A stretch of 64,000 bases of DNA, taken from Iris pallida (lineage: Eukaryota; Streptophyta; Magnoliopsida; Asparagales; Iridaceae). The position numbers and the translations under genes were made by a program. Positions 11,212-24,800 of this stretch are shown here, piece after piece (position 1 is the first letter of the stretch; every line of letters starts with the position of its first letter). The notes under the pieces were generated by a model that saw only the letters and a list, made by a program, of their open reading frames with translations, searched no databases and was not told the origin of the DNA. The stretch spans positions 14,563,717-14,627,716 of the forward strand of contig JANAVB010031417.1 of the NCBI GenBank assembly GCA_029216955.1. Direction: 5' to 3'.

Positions 11212-11939
11212 TGTAATGCCCATATCTCGTATTACGTATTTGGAATACATGTACGTATTTTGACCCGTATTGTATGTCTCCCTGCTTGATTTATTTTGGC
11301 ATTTCATTGATGGGTTTATCTTGGTTCGGTTCGACTTGTTGGCTTGGTTCGGTTTTGTTGGAGAACCACTCCCACCTACCACCATCCTCTTCATTAAATA
11401 TCCTACTCCACTTCTCTCTCCTCATTAACTCTTCTTCTTCCCCACCATTACTTCTCTACCAACCTGAGAGAGTGGAGAGCTTAGGCAAGTGCATCTTGCT
11501 TCATGGAGGAACCCCATTTTTATTGTTCCACTGTCTTCCTCATGTGTTTCTAACCTACTTTAGTACTTAGCACTTTTCATTTCTGTGGTTAATTTCTTGT
11601 AGATCTAGCTTTGTGGTATTTTTGGTTTTCATGAATTTTGATCTGTCAAACTTGCATATTTCTGCTAATTAATGGTTCCATGTTGTAGAGAATTTTATTC
11701 TGCCCCATTTTGACCTATGGAAGTTCGGATTTGGACTCTGGATGATAGAATTATGGAGCTCGGAAGCATGGCTTCATGGTGCTCTTCTCCTCGAAAATTG
11801 GAAGAGAAGAACAGTACTTGACCGCATGACTATTTCATACGGCAAGTGTTTTTTCAGCCGTATGGCCATTTAATTGAATATTTAATTGCATACATTAGCT
11901 GGCCACGTGTAAGTGTTTATTTGCATGGGCCACTAGTTA

Positions 11940-13190
11940 ATTGCCTGAGCCGCATGGCCTTAACAATTATTTTCGGCCGCATAAGCTATTAATAATTGCT
12001 TGGCCATTTTGTTTGCTGACCATTTTGAGTTATGGCCGCATGGACCATCAACTTTGCATTTGCCTTGCACGTGCTTGCATTGCATGGTCTTTGCATTAGC
12101 TTAGCATTGTGCTTGCATTTGCATTAGCTTTGCATGCTTGTAAGTTATTGTAGCCGCATGGATACTTACCTGGCCGCATAAGCTATATTTAATGCGTTAA
12201 TTAATTTGCATACCAAGTTGGCCGCATAGGCAATAAACTACTTCCTGGAGCCGCATAGGTATGCGTATGCTTGCATGCTTGCACGTATGTTCCCTTTATC
12301 ATTTGCATGCAATGGCATATTTAGCTTTTGCCTTAGCTTAGCTTACATATTTAGCTTTAGTTGCATGCTTTTATGCTTTTAGCTTTAGCTCTTTCTGCAT
12401 GCATTGGCATGCATTAAATAATGCATGGAATCCATTGGCCGCATGGATTCAGTATTGAGCCGCATAGGCTACCAAGTATATTTAATACCAAGTATATTTT
12501 AAAGCAAGCATGCCTTTTTAGCATTTGCTTTTGGCCAATTCCTTAATTGAGCCGCGTGGCCGGGCAAGCTTGCTTGCATACATATTTCATGCATACAATT
12601 TAATGCAATTGTTTAATGCATTTGTTAGATGCATTCTTGCATTTACGTGTAGAGGTTTAATGCATGGTTAGCAAGTTTGCATGCATATTCCATGCATGCA
12701 TAATTAATGAAATTGTTTAATGTATTTGTATAATGCATTTGTTAAAAGCATTAATGCCTGTGTTAGCATGTACCAGTCCATTGGCCGCATACTGAAAGTT
12801 TCTTAGCCGCATATGGCTTAAGAAATCCATTGGCCGCATGCAAATGCAAGCCTTTGCTTGCATTTTAATACATGCTTGCATTGTAACCCACGTGGCTTTG
12901 CTTGCATGCTATTTAAGTGAGCCGCATATGGCCAACTGCTTGCATGGCCAGTTAAATAATAATTTATGGCCGCATGATTGCTTGCATGAATATTTAATTT
13001 GAGCCGCATGGCATGCTTGCATTAATTGCGGGTCCCACTATCTTTTGTCTTATTTGTCTCTACAATTATATTATTATGATTAAATAATGTGTAATTCTAA
13101 ATTGCTTCCCTAAACACGAATTGTTAGTGTAATAATTGAAAGTGACTTCCTGGCCGCATGTAATAATTTTCTGAGCCGCATGAGTCCACG
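11940..13190 (+). promoter_or_regulatory. LTR segment dense in GCCGCAT and CATGCA (RY-like) motifs
   Basis: I count about 17 copies of AGCCGCAT or GGCCGCAT between 11949 and 13185. CATGCA/TGCATG cores are interspersed, for example at 12396-12415 and 12678-12701. CATGCA is the RY element recognised by plant B3 factors (ABI3/FUS3/LEC2 and VAL proteins). I know no factor for GCCGCAT. The pattern is conserved in 15990-17699 and, inverted, in B (19680-20330, 23777-24440). Function is inferred. Confidence 0.5.
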
Positions 13191-13249
13191 TCCTTGCCCC
13201 TGCTAATATTTAATTACCACTTGTATGCTTGTGCCATTAATTTAAGTGT

Positions 13250-13500
13250 GTTCCCTGACACGATGGTGACCCGTTGTGGTGCACTTTTGACATGACTTGA
13301 TAATGGCCCGACGTGGCGCACTCCTGATAAATAAATTTGACATGATAATTTGACATGATAATTGACATGATAATTCTTGATAGTGGCCCGCAGTGGCGCA
13401 CTCTTGACAAGTAAACCTGACTTGATATTTCTCGAAATGCTGTTGCGACGGCTAACCTGACATGACAAGATTGAATAACCTGGACACCGTGGATGATTGT
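13250..13500 (+). repeat. Short direct repeats around GATAGTGGCCCG..GTGGCGCACT
   Basis: Units containing AGTGGCCCGCAGTGGCGCACTCTTGACA recur with variation. The same repeat, better preserved, lies inverted in B at 19296-19545 and 23398-23650 as about five copies of GTGCACCACGACGGGCCAC. It is a minisatellite internal to this LTR family. The overlapping reading frames are artefacts. Confidence 0.75.
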
Positions 13501-13664
13501 GCTTGTACAAATGAACCCGTCTTCTCTTGCATCATGTCTAGGATGGGGACCCCTGAGTACCACGGTCAGGGGTACCTACTGTAAATGGCTAAGGCTAATA
13601 ACTAGAATAATACAGTAGTTCATGTAGAGACTTTCCCAGTTACCTGTTGCCCCTTTGATCCCGG

Positions 13665-13708
<44 letters not shown>

Positions 13709-14827
13709 GGGACTTGGAGCTATCTGTCATGATGAGTACATTTCCAGCCTGCCGTCGAGTGGGGCACCTCTTTAGGACACATGTATCTCACTGCAGTGTG
13801 TCTGCTATACTTATTTTCTTTTGCTGGGGTCACTCAGGTAGCAGCAGACGGGTAACTGGACTTGGAAATCTCTTTGCATCTTGCTAGTAACTAGGCCTGT
13901 GATAATTCTAGTTAGTTAAAGTATCAAGCCGTACTTATTGCTTGGCCGTGATTGTTGGATGGAGTTCAATCAGTCTAGTCTTGTCTTGATCCTGTACAAG
14001 ATTGTTACATGTCCTGATTTTTTTTATATTTATCTTGTCGATAAATGGTGGGAGAAACCAAGTTCCGTTCAGACGAAGGGTTACAACCCCGGTCCTTGTT
14101 TGGTTTACGGGTTGTAACCTGGTTATCTGAATAGTCCCATGGTTATCTCATCGTATATCAACCTGTCATGCTTTTCATTAATTACTGTCTTTTATTATGT
14201 ATTTATATTCTTGTGCTAATTGCTGGTTTTAGTTCTTAAGTGAAGCCCCCTTTGTGGCACTTGCTCTTTCTGGGTTCTGACCCAGCTGGTTTTGTATGGC
14301 CAGATACCGGAGCAACCCCAGAGGATCTATCGGTTTTTCCAGCCAGATGGTGACCACTAGACGGAACCCTGGCAACGAGTGGGTTTACTTTGGGTCTCCC
14401 ACTCTATTGTAAAATTATTCTTTTGAGGCGTTTAGCCGACGAGCAAGTGTTAGCTCGTGTACATTTTTTACTTACTGTCTGCCTACGGGCTGTAACATGA
14501 TTGACAAATCCTAGGGTTGATCATGTATGATGAAACTCTTGCTAGTCCTCACATTTTGTAACGACTAGCTTCATGATGAGCTGAATATGTAATGTTTGGG
14601 ATGCCTTACTATTGTATATTTGGTGATCTTACATCTTGTAACATTTATTTGCTTGCTTGTGATTGAGACGCTAGGCTTGTTCTTGACCATAAGAGACTAA
14701 TGGCTTGTAGATAAACCCTCATATATCTAGACAGCCGTGATCGTATAATGAGGTAGATTCTATTTCATTATACGTAGCTGGCTATGTCTGCCCTCGCTCT
14801 CCAGTGTTCTGGTTCTAGGGAGTGACA

Positions 14828-15192
14828 TGGTTAAAGTAGTGGCCCATGCAGGTCTTATAAATCAAGATATGTGAGGGTTTACCGGATAGATGTCTCAATC
14901 AGTACTCTTCCTTGATCTCTGCTCGTATCCTCTTGATCCCTGAAAATCTTGATCTGATCACATGCTTGTAATCGTTGATCTGTCCTGGTCCTTCCTTATT
15001 GTTCCCTATGTCGTCTTCTTCAGCGGCATTGTTCCTAGCCCTGCCGATCAGCAAGGCGGAGCACCTCCCGTGGACCAGCAGCAACAAGAAGATCAGGCCC
15101 AGCACTCAGGAGCAGCCTCCCGGGTCATGCCTCACGAAGATCCAGAACCCCCGATACAGTCAGCCCAACCCGCATGACAGGATGATGGAGCC
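14828..15192 (+). other. Leader of element A with primer-region block
   Basis: After the LTR comes TGGTTAAAGTAGTGGCCCA then TGCAGG, the counterpart of the block at 1680 in the Tekay element. Pyrimidine-rich leader follows. Small frames at 14962-15211 carry Gln/Pro-rich sequence and may be the degenerate start of gag. Confidence 0.55.
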
Positions 15193-15840
15193 TTGGTGGG
15201 ACTTATCATAGAGTTGCTTGCATCGCAGGATCGTCGAGGAGACGCCTTGCGTCAGGCAGTGGCAGATGCTCTGGGCAGAGGTGGACATCATGGGAGCAGT
15301 ACAGCAAACAGTGACAGGACCGGAGGTCGAAAGCGATCTTGCGGCCAGATGAACCAGTCGTCAGCCCCAGCCCCGGCAGCTAGGGCTTTGACCATTGGAG
15401 CTCCGAGAAGGACGGCTTCGGTTACGTCGGTTCAACATTCAACCCCGACGTATCCTCAGCAGCAGAAGCAGAAGCAGTCGTCCCCCATGGACTGCTCTTA
15501 TTGTGGGAAGCCTGAAAATGTTGTTTCAGAGTGTCGTAAGGCTCGAGGATTGTGTTTGCTTTGTGGAGCGCCGGACCACAAGGTAGGGTCCTGCCTGTTC
15601 AGGACTGACTCATCACCATCCATGACCAGTTCATCAGTTAGGGGACCAGCCCCAGTACCAGTCCAGCAGCAGTTTCCATCCCCGAGGCCATTGCCGACGC
15701 AGACCCAAGCTTTTCAGCAGCAAAGGCCTCAGCAGTATGCCCAGGCACAAGTTCAGTATAGGCGAAGGGGATTCCAGCAGAGACCCCAACAGTATGCCCA
15801 GGTCCAAGCTCAGATTCAGAACCGGCAGAGAGGTTCCTAG
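15193..15840 (+). pseudogene. gag: gag remnant of element A with zinc knuckles
   Basis: The frame encodes LLASQDRRGDALRQAVADAL, then low-complexity Ser/Ala, then MDCSYCGKPENVVSEC and CLLCGAPDHKVGSC from 15487. The second motif is a perfect CX2CX4HX4C knuckle. In the first the His is replaced by Asn. The rest is Gln-rich with repeated QQRPQQYAQ. It stops at 15838 (TAG) and no protease, RT or integrase follows. The product, if any, could bind RNA but could not support replication alone. The spacing and order of knuckles match the gag of the Tekay copy. Confidence 0.7.
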
Positions 15841-15949
15841 CAGGATGTCTTCCCTCTTCCCCATGCCTTCAAATTCTTTGCTTGCATGATTACTTGTTTG
15901 ATTGATTGATTGCTTAGTATAGCTTGTCCTTGCATCTCTAGCCTCTTGA

Positions 15950-15989
15950 TTAAATTTCGAGGACGAAATTCTTTTAAGGTGGGTAGAGT
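15950..15989 (+). other. Polypurine tract region of element A
   Basis: TTCGAGGACGAAATT then CTTTTAAGGTGGGTAGAG lies directly before TGTAAAGCCC of the 3' LTR. It is nearly identical to the Tekay copy at 6815-6849. Confidence 0.75.
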
Positions 15990-17699
15990 TGTAAAGCCCA
16001 TATCTCGTATTACGTATTTGGAATACGTGTACGTATTTTGACCCGTATTGCATGTCTCCCTGCTTGATTTATTTTGGCATTTCATTGATGGGTTTATCTT
16101 GGTTCGGTTCGGCTTGTTGGCTTGGTTCGGTTTTGTTGGAGAACCACTCCCACCTACCACCATCCTCTTCATTAAATATCCCACTCCACTTCTCTCTCCT
16201 CATTAACTCTTCTTCTTCCCCACCATTACTTCTCCACCAACCTGAGAGAGTGGAGAGCTTAGGCAAGTGCATCTTGCTTCATAGAGGAACCCCATTTTTA
16301 TTGTTCCACTGTCTTCCTCATGTGTTTCTAACCCACTTTAGTACTTAGCATTTTTTATTTCTATGGTTAATTTCTTATAGATCTAGCTTTGTAATATTTT
16401 CGGTTTTCATGAATTTTGATCTGTCAAACTTGCATATTTTTGCTAGTTGATGGTTCCATGTTGTAGAAAATTTTATTCTGCCCCATTTTGACCTATGGAA
16501 GTTCGAATTTGGACTCTGGATGATGGAATTATGGAGCTTGGAAGCATGGCTTCATGGTGCTCTTCTCCTCGGAAATTGGAAGAGAAGAACAGTACTTGAC
16601 CGCATGACTATTTCATGCGACAAGTATTTTTTTCAGTCGCATGGCCATTTAATTGAATATTTAATTACATGCATTAGCTGGCCACGTGTAAGTGTTTATT
16701 TGCTTGGGCCACTAGTTAATTGCCTGAGCCGCATGGCCTTAACAATTATTTTCGGCCGCATAAGCTATTAATAATTGCTTGGCCATTTTGTTTGCTGACC
16801 ATTTTGAGTTATGGCCGCATGGACCATCAACTTTGCATTTGCCTTGCACGTGCTTGCATTGCAAGGTCTTTGCATTAGCTTAGCATTGTGCTTGCATTTG
16901 CATTAGCTTTGCATGCTTGTAAGTTATTGTAGCCGCATGGATACTTACCTGGCCGCATAAGCTATATTTAATGCATTAATTAATTTGCATACCAAGTTGG
17001 CCGCATAGGCAGTAAACTACTTGCTGGAGCCGCATAGGTATGCGTATGCTTGCATGCTTGCACGTATGTTCCCTTTATCATTTGCATGCAATGGCATATT
17101 TAGCTTTAGCCTTACCTTAGCTTGCATATTTAGCTTTAGTTGCATGCTTTTATGCTTTTAGCTTTAGCTCTTTCTGCATGCATTGGCATGCATTAAATAA
17201 TGTATGGAATCTATTGGCCGCATGGGATTCAGTATTGAGCCGCATAGGCTACCAAGTATATTTAATACCAAGTATATTTCAAAGCAAGCATGCCTTTTTA
17301 GCATTTGCTTTTGGCCAATTCCTTAATTGAGCCGCATGGCCGGGCAAGCTTGCTTGCATACATATTTCATGCATGCAATTTAATACAATTGTTTAATGCA
17401 TTTGCTAGATGCATTCTTGCATTTATGTGTAGAGGTTTAATGCATAGTTAGCAAGTTTGCATGCATATTCCATGCATGCATAATTAATGAAATTGTTTAA
17501 TGCATTTGTATAATGCATTTGTTAAAAGCATTAATGCCTGTGTTAGCATGTACCAGTCCATTGGCCGCATACTAAAAGTTTCTTAGCCGCATATGGCTTA
17601 AGAAATCCATTGGTCGCATGCAAATGCAAGCCTTTGCTTGCATTTTAATGCATGCTTGCATTGTAACCCACGTTGCTTTGCTTGTATTCTATTTAAGTG
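15990..17699 (+). repeat. 3' LTR of element A, segment 1 of 3
   Basis: Matches 11212 to about 12915 of the 5' LTR with scattered substitutions. It is broken at AAGTG (17695-17699) by element B. Confidence 0.93.
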
Positions 17700-20600
17700 T
17701 GTCACGCCCCAGAACCAGAATACCGGAGAGCGGGGGCAGACATAGCCAGCTACGCAATCCCAAAGTACGTTAATACTCTGAAATCACGTATAAGCTGTCA
17801 AGACACGGGGGTTACTCTACAAGCCATCAGTCGATCCTAAGGTTTAACAATCCTAGGTATCTCAATCACAGGCAATTATACAAGAGCAAAGAGTACGATC
17901 ATCATACATACAATAGTAAGGCGTCCCGAACCATATACATGACTGATCAAGAAGCCAGTACCACAGAACTGATGACTAGCTAAAGGATTAGTCGTACATG
18001 ATAAGGACTAGCTATAGTCTAGAATACACATATCATGTTTATGCCCGTAGGCTACAATATCAAGGAAAATACCAAAACACGAGCTAAACACGTGCTCAGG
18101 GCTAAACGTTACAAGAGGAGAATTTACATATCAGTGGGAGGATAAAAAAGAAATCCACTGAGGCACTCTGGTGCTCCGGCTGGTCACCGTCGAGTAGATG
18201 GTGCGGTAGATCCTTCGGGCTCTTCTATTAGAACCTGGCCATGCAAAACCAGTGGGGTCAGACCCCAAATAGCAAGTACCACAAAGGAGGCCAAACTATG
18301 AACTTAAAACCAACAATCTTAGGCAATCAACAGGAAAAGAAAGCAATAAGTAAAGAAGGATCGAGATTCGTGCAGTACCAATGCACTTATCCCGAATATA
18401 GGAAGACAGTAAGTAAATCATCATTTGACATAAAGTAAACTGGAGAACATGTTAAATAAATAGAGCCAGGCAATATACGAAGAGAGGACGAAGGCACTGT
18501 TCCGGAAGCCAGATTACAACCCTTAAACCAAACAAGGACCGGGATTGTAACCTTTCACCTGAGCAGAACTTCGCCTCAATTGCGATTGATAAGGTAAAAA
18601 GTATCAAGCATGAAAGGTGATATACGATGAGATAACCATGAGACTATTCAGATAACCAGGTTACAACCCATAAACCAAACAAGGACCGGGGTTGTAACCC
18701 TTCGTCTGAACAGAACTTGGTTTCTCCCACCATTTATCGGCAAGATAAAATAAGAAATCAGGACATGTAACAATCATGTACAAGATCAAGACAAGACTAG
18801 ACAGACTGAACTCCATCCAACCTTCACGGCCAAGCAATAAGTACGGCTTGATACTTTAACTAACTAGGGTTATCACAGGCCTAGTTACTAGCAAGATGCA
18901 ATGAGAATTCCAAGTCCGGTTACCTGTTTGTTACTACCTGAGTGATCCCAGCAAAAAAAGGAAAAGATAGCAGGATATAGCAGACACACTGTAGTAAGAT
19001 ACATGTGTCCTAAGGTACCGCACTCGACGGCGGGCTGGAAGTGCGCTCATATCGACGGATAGCAACAAATCCCATGTATATATATATATATAAGGCCGGG
19101 ACCAAAAGGGCAACAGGTAACTGGGAAATTCTCCATGAACTATTTGATCAATCTAGTCATTAACCTAGCCAGATTTAGTATGAATCCCTGACCGTGGTAC
19201 TCAGGGATCATGCCCTAGACATGATGCAAGACACAACCGGACTAGTAGTTTATACAAGCACAATCATCCACGGTGTCCAGGCCAATGAATTGATTTGTCA
19301 AGAGTAGGCCACGACGGGCCACTATCATTATCATTATTACTTATCAAGAGTGCACCACGACGGGCCACTATCAAGCATTGTCAGGGTACTTGTCAAGAGT
19401 GCACCACTACGGGTCACTGTCGTGTCATGTATAGCAGGTCAAGTTATCATGTCAAGTTATCATGTCAGGAGTGCACCACGGCGGACCACTATCAAGCATG
19501 TCAGGTTTACTTGTCAGGAGTGCACCACGACGGGTCACTATCGTATTCAGGTACATGTGCAGGGCATCATAGTGCAAACATTCAATCAGGAGACCCAAGT
19601 ATACTGAGGGTTACAAGGCATGAGTTAACAGTAACAATCAAGTAATAATAATAACTAATCATTAAAGCAAGGTACAGGAAGGGGCCATGCGGCTCAGGGT
19701 CCAAAGCCCATGCGGTTCAGAAATCAAGCTAATGCAGTTCAGGGCGGTTCGGGGTTCAAGGGCTCATGCGGCCAAGGGAAGTAAGCTTCATGCGGCTGGA
19801 GAAAGAAAATTATGCGGGTCGGGAAATTAGGAGCCCATGTGGCTCAGGGTTGCGGGATCCACACGGCCAGGAATGATCTCATACGGCTGGAAGGAGAACA
19901 GCCCATACGGCTGAATAGGGTCAGGCGCATGCGGCTCATAAAGGAAAAGCCTATGCGGTTCAGGACAGGGACAGGAACTATGCGGCTAAAGATATCAGTC
20001 CCCATGTGGCCAGCGGGAAGAGAGGGTGCATGCGACTGAGTCAGAGCATTCATGCGGCTGGGAAGAAGGCCTAAGCGACTGGGAGGAAGCGGGTCCACAT
20101 GCGGCTGAATAATCACGAGCATATGCGGCTGCGCCATGCCTAAGTCTTATGCGGCTGCGCCACTGGGTATATGCGGCTGGAGAAAAATATGAACGCGCAT
20201 GCGGCTCAGGTAGACGGAGTCCATGCGGCTGAATTATGCCGAAGCCTATGCGGTTGGAAGACTCGCCGCATGAAGGTTCATGCGGTCAAGTGCTGCCATG
20301 CTGCTAAGGGGTTCATGCGGTCAGCACTGTTATTCTTCTCCAAATTTCTGAGAAGAAGAACACCATGAAGCCAAGCTTCCAAGCTCCATAAAACTCTCAT
20401 CCCAAGTCCAAATCTGAACTTCCATAAGTCAAACGGGGTAGAACGAAATGCTCTACAACATGGAACCATCAAAACTTAGAAATAGCAAGATTAAATAGAT
20501 CAAAACCCATGAAAACTGAAATCTCTTCAAAGCTAGATCTACAACAATTGAACCATCAAAATAGAAAACTCCAAGTTCGAAAGATGCTTAGAATGTAACA

Positions 20601-21053
20601 ATAAGGAGAATGGAACAAACGAAATGGAAATCGTCCAACATTCGGCAAGGTGTACTTGCCTTGGGCTGGAGGAAGAAGATGAAGATGGAAATGAAAATAA
20701 TGGAGGAGAGAGAGTGGTAGGTGGCTTATATAACAAGCCCAAGCAATCTCCACCATTCATTCCTCTCCACTCAATCTAAACCAAACACCTCTCTCATAAG
20801 GAACCAAACTAAACCAACCAAGTCCAAGTCAAAGTTAAACCAAACCATGGTAAACCAAAACCCATTAAACTAAGTTAAATGCCAAGCCAAGTTAAACCAA
20901 ACCCAATAAAACCAAATCCAAGTTAAACCAAGCCACGAAAACCCTGCACTTCGAAATTTTTTTTTAAATATCACGCAAATCGAGAAATACGAAATACGGC
21001 TCAAATAAACACATATCCGTATAAAATACCGATACAGTGAGACGGGTCTCACA
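17700..21053 (-). repeat. LTR of element B, left copy (its 3' LTR)
   Basis: This LTR is 3,354 bases and repeats at 21806-25157. It contains the inverted ATGCGGC array (about 19685-20330), five GTGCACCACGACGGGCCAC units (19303-19540), a short (TA)n at 19075-19092, and pyrimidine-rich and ACCAAACC-rich parts near 20760-20940. Confidence 0.92.
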
Positions 21054-21805
21054 ACTCTCCACACTTTAGAAAAATTCCGTCCTCAGAATTTCCTGAGGCT
21101 AGTCGAGCAAGATAACAAAACAAAAGCTCCAGGAAACTCAACAATCTCAATAAATCAAGCACGGCATATAAGTAAAGTAAAACAATCAGTAATGTAAATA
21201 AATGCGTAAGCGGTAAATAAATGCACAAGAACAAATACAATCATGATCAAGAAGGGCTGAAGGCATATGGATCAATATGTCTCCTGGGACAGTTGTGTAG
21301 AAACCAACGTCCTCGCTGGCCTAAGCTGATTCCCAAAAATGGATAAAAGTCAAGCCTCAAGGTAAGTCGGTACCAATGATTTAGTTCAAGACATGACTCT
21401 ACCCAGGACGTATCATCGTAGTTGAAACAGATGCATGAACTTTATCACCTGTCTTAAGATACGAAGACAGAAGCGACTGGATGATCGGGATGGACTGACA
21501 TCTCTGCTTGCATGCTGAGACTGATCCTCCATAACTGGCCTGGCTGAAGAATGCTGAGCTACCCTCGGCAAAACACGAACAAGATAATCTGAAGGATCAA
21601 GAACAGTGCCCTTCAAGGTTGAAGGACACAAGATCAAATCATGGGAACAGGAATGATCAATGATCAAAACAGATATCAAGTCAAGTATCAGAGATAGAGA
21701 ATAATCCGAAGAAGATCAATAAGGATAATCGTGATTGAGATATCTAAACATGGTAACCCCCATAAATCTGAAAATCGAGACCTGCATGGGCCACCACTAA
21801 AATCA
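21054..21805 (-). other. Internal region of element B, no coding content
   Basis: The 752 bases between the LTRs show no gag or pol motif on either strand. On the minus strand the right end (21805 leftwards) reads TGATTTTAGTGGTGGCCCA, the shared primer-region block. The left end carries CTGAGGACGGAATTTTTCT then AAAGTGTGGAGAGT, a diverged form of the shared polypurine block. It is enough for priming signals but not for proteins. Confidence 0.8.
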
Positions 21806-24800
21806 TGTCACGCCCCAGAACCAGAATACCGGAGAGCGGGGGCAGACATAGCCAGCTACGCAATCCCAAAGTACGTTAATACTCTGAAATCACGTATAAG
21901 CTGTCAAGATACGGGAGTTACTCTACAAGCCATCAGTCGATCCTATGGTTTAACAATCCTAGGTATCTCAATCACAGGCAATTATACAAGAGCAAAGAGT
22001 ACGATCATCATACATACAATAGTAAGGCGTCCCGAACCATATACATGACTGATCAAGAAGCCAGTACCACAGAACTGATGACTAGCTAAAGTATTAGTCG
22101 TACATGATAAGGACTAGCTATAGTCTAGAATACACATATCATGTTTATGCCCGTAGGCTACAATATCAAGGAAAATACTAAAACACGAGCTAAACACGTG
22201 CTCAGGGCTAAACGTTACAAGAGGAGAATTTACATATCAGTGGGAGGATAAAAAAAGAAATCCACTGAGGCACTCTGGTGCTCCGGCTGGTCACCGTCGA
22301 GTAGATGGTGCGGTAGATCCTTCGGGCTCTTCTATTAGAACCTGGCCATGCAAAACCAGTGGGGTCAGACCCCAAATAGCAAGTACCACAAAGGAGGCCA
22401 AACTATGAACTTAAAACCAGCAATCTTAGGCAATCAACAGGAAAAGAAAGCAATAAGTAAAGAAGGATCGAGATTCGTGCAGTACCAATGCACTTATCCC
22501 GAACATAGAAAGATAGTAAGTAAATCATCATTTGACATAAAGTAAACTGGAGAACATGTTAAATAAATAGAGCCAGGCAATATACGAAGAGAGGACGAAG
22601 GCACTATTCTGGAAGCCAGATTACAACCCTTAAACCAAACAAGGACCGGAATTGTAACCTTTCACCTGAGCAGAACTTTGCCTTAATTGCGATTGATAAG
22701 GTAAAAAGTATCAAGCATGACAGGTGATATACGATGAGATAACCATGTGACTATTCAGATAACCAGGTTACAACCCGTAAACCAAACAAGGACCGGGGTT
22801 GTAACCCTTCGTCTGAACAGAACTTGGTTTCTTCCACCATTTATCGGCAAGATAAAATAAGAAATCAGGACATGTAACAATCATGTACAAGATCAAGACA
22901 AGACTAGACAGACTGAACTCCATCCAACCTTCACGGCCAAGCAATAAGTACGGCTTGATACTTTAACTAACTAGGGTTATCACAGGCCTAGTTACTAGCA
23001 AGATGCAATGAGAATTCTAAGTCCGGTTACCTGTTTGTTACTACCTGAGTGATCCCAGCAAGAAAAGGAAAAGATAGCAGGATATAACAGACACACTGTA
23101 GTAAGATACATGTGTCCTAAGGTACCACACTCGACGGCGGGCTGGAAGTGCGCTCATATCGACGGATAGCAACAAATCCCATGTATATATATATAAGGCC
23201 GGGACCAAAGGGGCAACAAGTAACTGGGAAATTCTCCATGAACTATTTGATCAATCTAGTCATTAACCTAGCCAGATTTAGTATGAATCCCTGACCGTGG
23301 TACTCAGGGATCATGCCCTAGACATGATGCAAGACACAACCGGACTAGTAGTTTATACAAGCACAATCATCCACGGTGTCCAGGCCAATGAATTGATTTG
23401 TCAAGAGTACGCTACGACGGGCCACTATCATTATCATTATTACTTATCAAGAGTGCGCCACGACGGGCCACTATCAAGCATTATCAGGGTACTTGTCAAG
23501 AGTGCACCACTACGGGTCACTGTCGTGTCATGTATAGCAGGTCAAGTTATTATGTCAAGTTATCATGTCAGGAGTGCACCACGGCGGACCACTATCAAGC
23601 ATGTCAGGTTTACTTGTCAGGAGTGCACCACGACGGGTCACTATCGTATTCAGGTACATGTGCAGGGCATCATAGTACAAACATTCAATCAGGAGATCCA
23701 AGTATACTGAGGGTTACAAGGCATGAGTTAACAGTAACAATCAAGTAATAATAATAACTAATCATTAAAGCAAGGTACATGGAGGGGCCATGCGGCTCAG
23801 GGTCCAAAGCCCATGCGATTCAGAAATCAAGCTAATGCAGTTCAGGGCGGTTCGGGGTTCAAGGGCTCATGCGGCCAAGGGAAGTAAGCTTCATGCGGCT
23901 GGAGAAAAAAAATTATGCGGGTCGGGAAATTAGGAGCCCATGCGGCTCAGGGTTGCGGGATCCATGCGGCCAGGAATGATCTCATGCGGCTGGAAGGAGA
24001 ACAGCCCATACGGCTGAATAGGGTCAGGCGTATGCGGCTCATAAAGGAAAAGCCTATGCGGCTCAAGACAGGGGCAGGAACTATGCGGCTAAAGATATCA
24101 GTCCCCATGCGGCCAGCGGGAAGAGAGGGTGCATGCGACTGAGTCAGAGCATTCATGCGGCTGGGAAGAAGGCCTAAGCGACTGGAAGGAAGCGGGTCCA
24201 CATGCGGCTGAATAATCACGAGCATATGCGGCTGCGCCATGCCTAAGTCTTATGCGGCTGCGCCACTGGGTATATGCGGCTGGGGAAAAATATGAACGCG
24301 CATGCGGCTCAGGTAGACGGAGTCCATGCGGCTGAATTATGCCGAAGCCTATGCGGTTGGAAGACTCGCCGCATGAAGGTTCATGCGGTCAAGTGCTGCC
24401 ATACGGCTAAGGGGTTCATGCGGTCAGCACTGTTCTTCTTCTCCAAATTTTTGAGAAGAAGAACACCATGAAGCCAAGCTTCCAAGCTCCATAAAACCCT
24501 CATCCCAAGTCCAAATCTGAACTTTCATAAGTCAAACGGGGTAGAACGAAATGCTCTACAACATGGAACCATCAAAACTTAGAAATAGCAAGATTAAATA
24601 GATCAAAACCCATGAAAACTGAAATCTCTTCAAAGCTAGATCTACAACAATTGAACCATCAAAATGGAAAACTCCAAGTTCTAAAGATGCTTAGAATGTA
24701 ACAATAAGGAGAATGGAACAAACAAAATAGAAATCGTCTAACATTCGACAAGGTGTACTTGTCTTGGGCTGGAGGAAGAAGATGAAGATGGAAATGAAAA

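Larger units (their letters stand above)
11212..14827 (+). repeat. 5' LTR of element A
   Basis: This is the complete LTR copy in this window (3,616 bases) and the best reference for the broken 3' copy. The first 500 bases include a pyrimidine-rich CTTCTTCTTCC part. 11940-13190 is filled with GCCGCAT and CATGCA motifs. 13250-13500 holds short direct repeats. 13670-13705 is (TA)n. No protein-coding signal was found, and small frames at 11274-11570 recur in the other LTR copies. Confidence 0.92.

Noticed and set aside
19295..20137. Open frames in the LTR of element B and the same at 23297-24240
   Set aside because: They run through tandem GTGCACCACGACGGGCCAC and ATGCGGC repeats, occur in both LTRs and show no domain.
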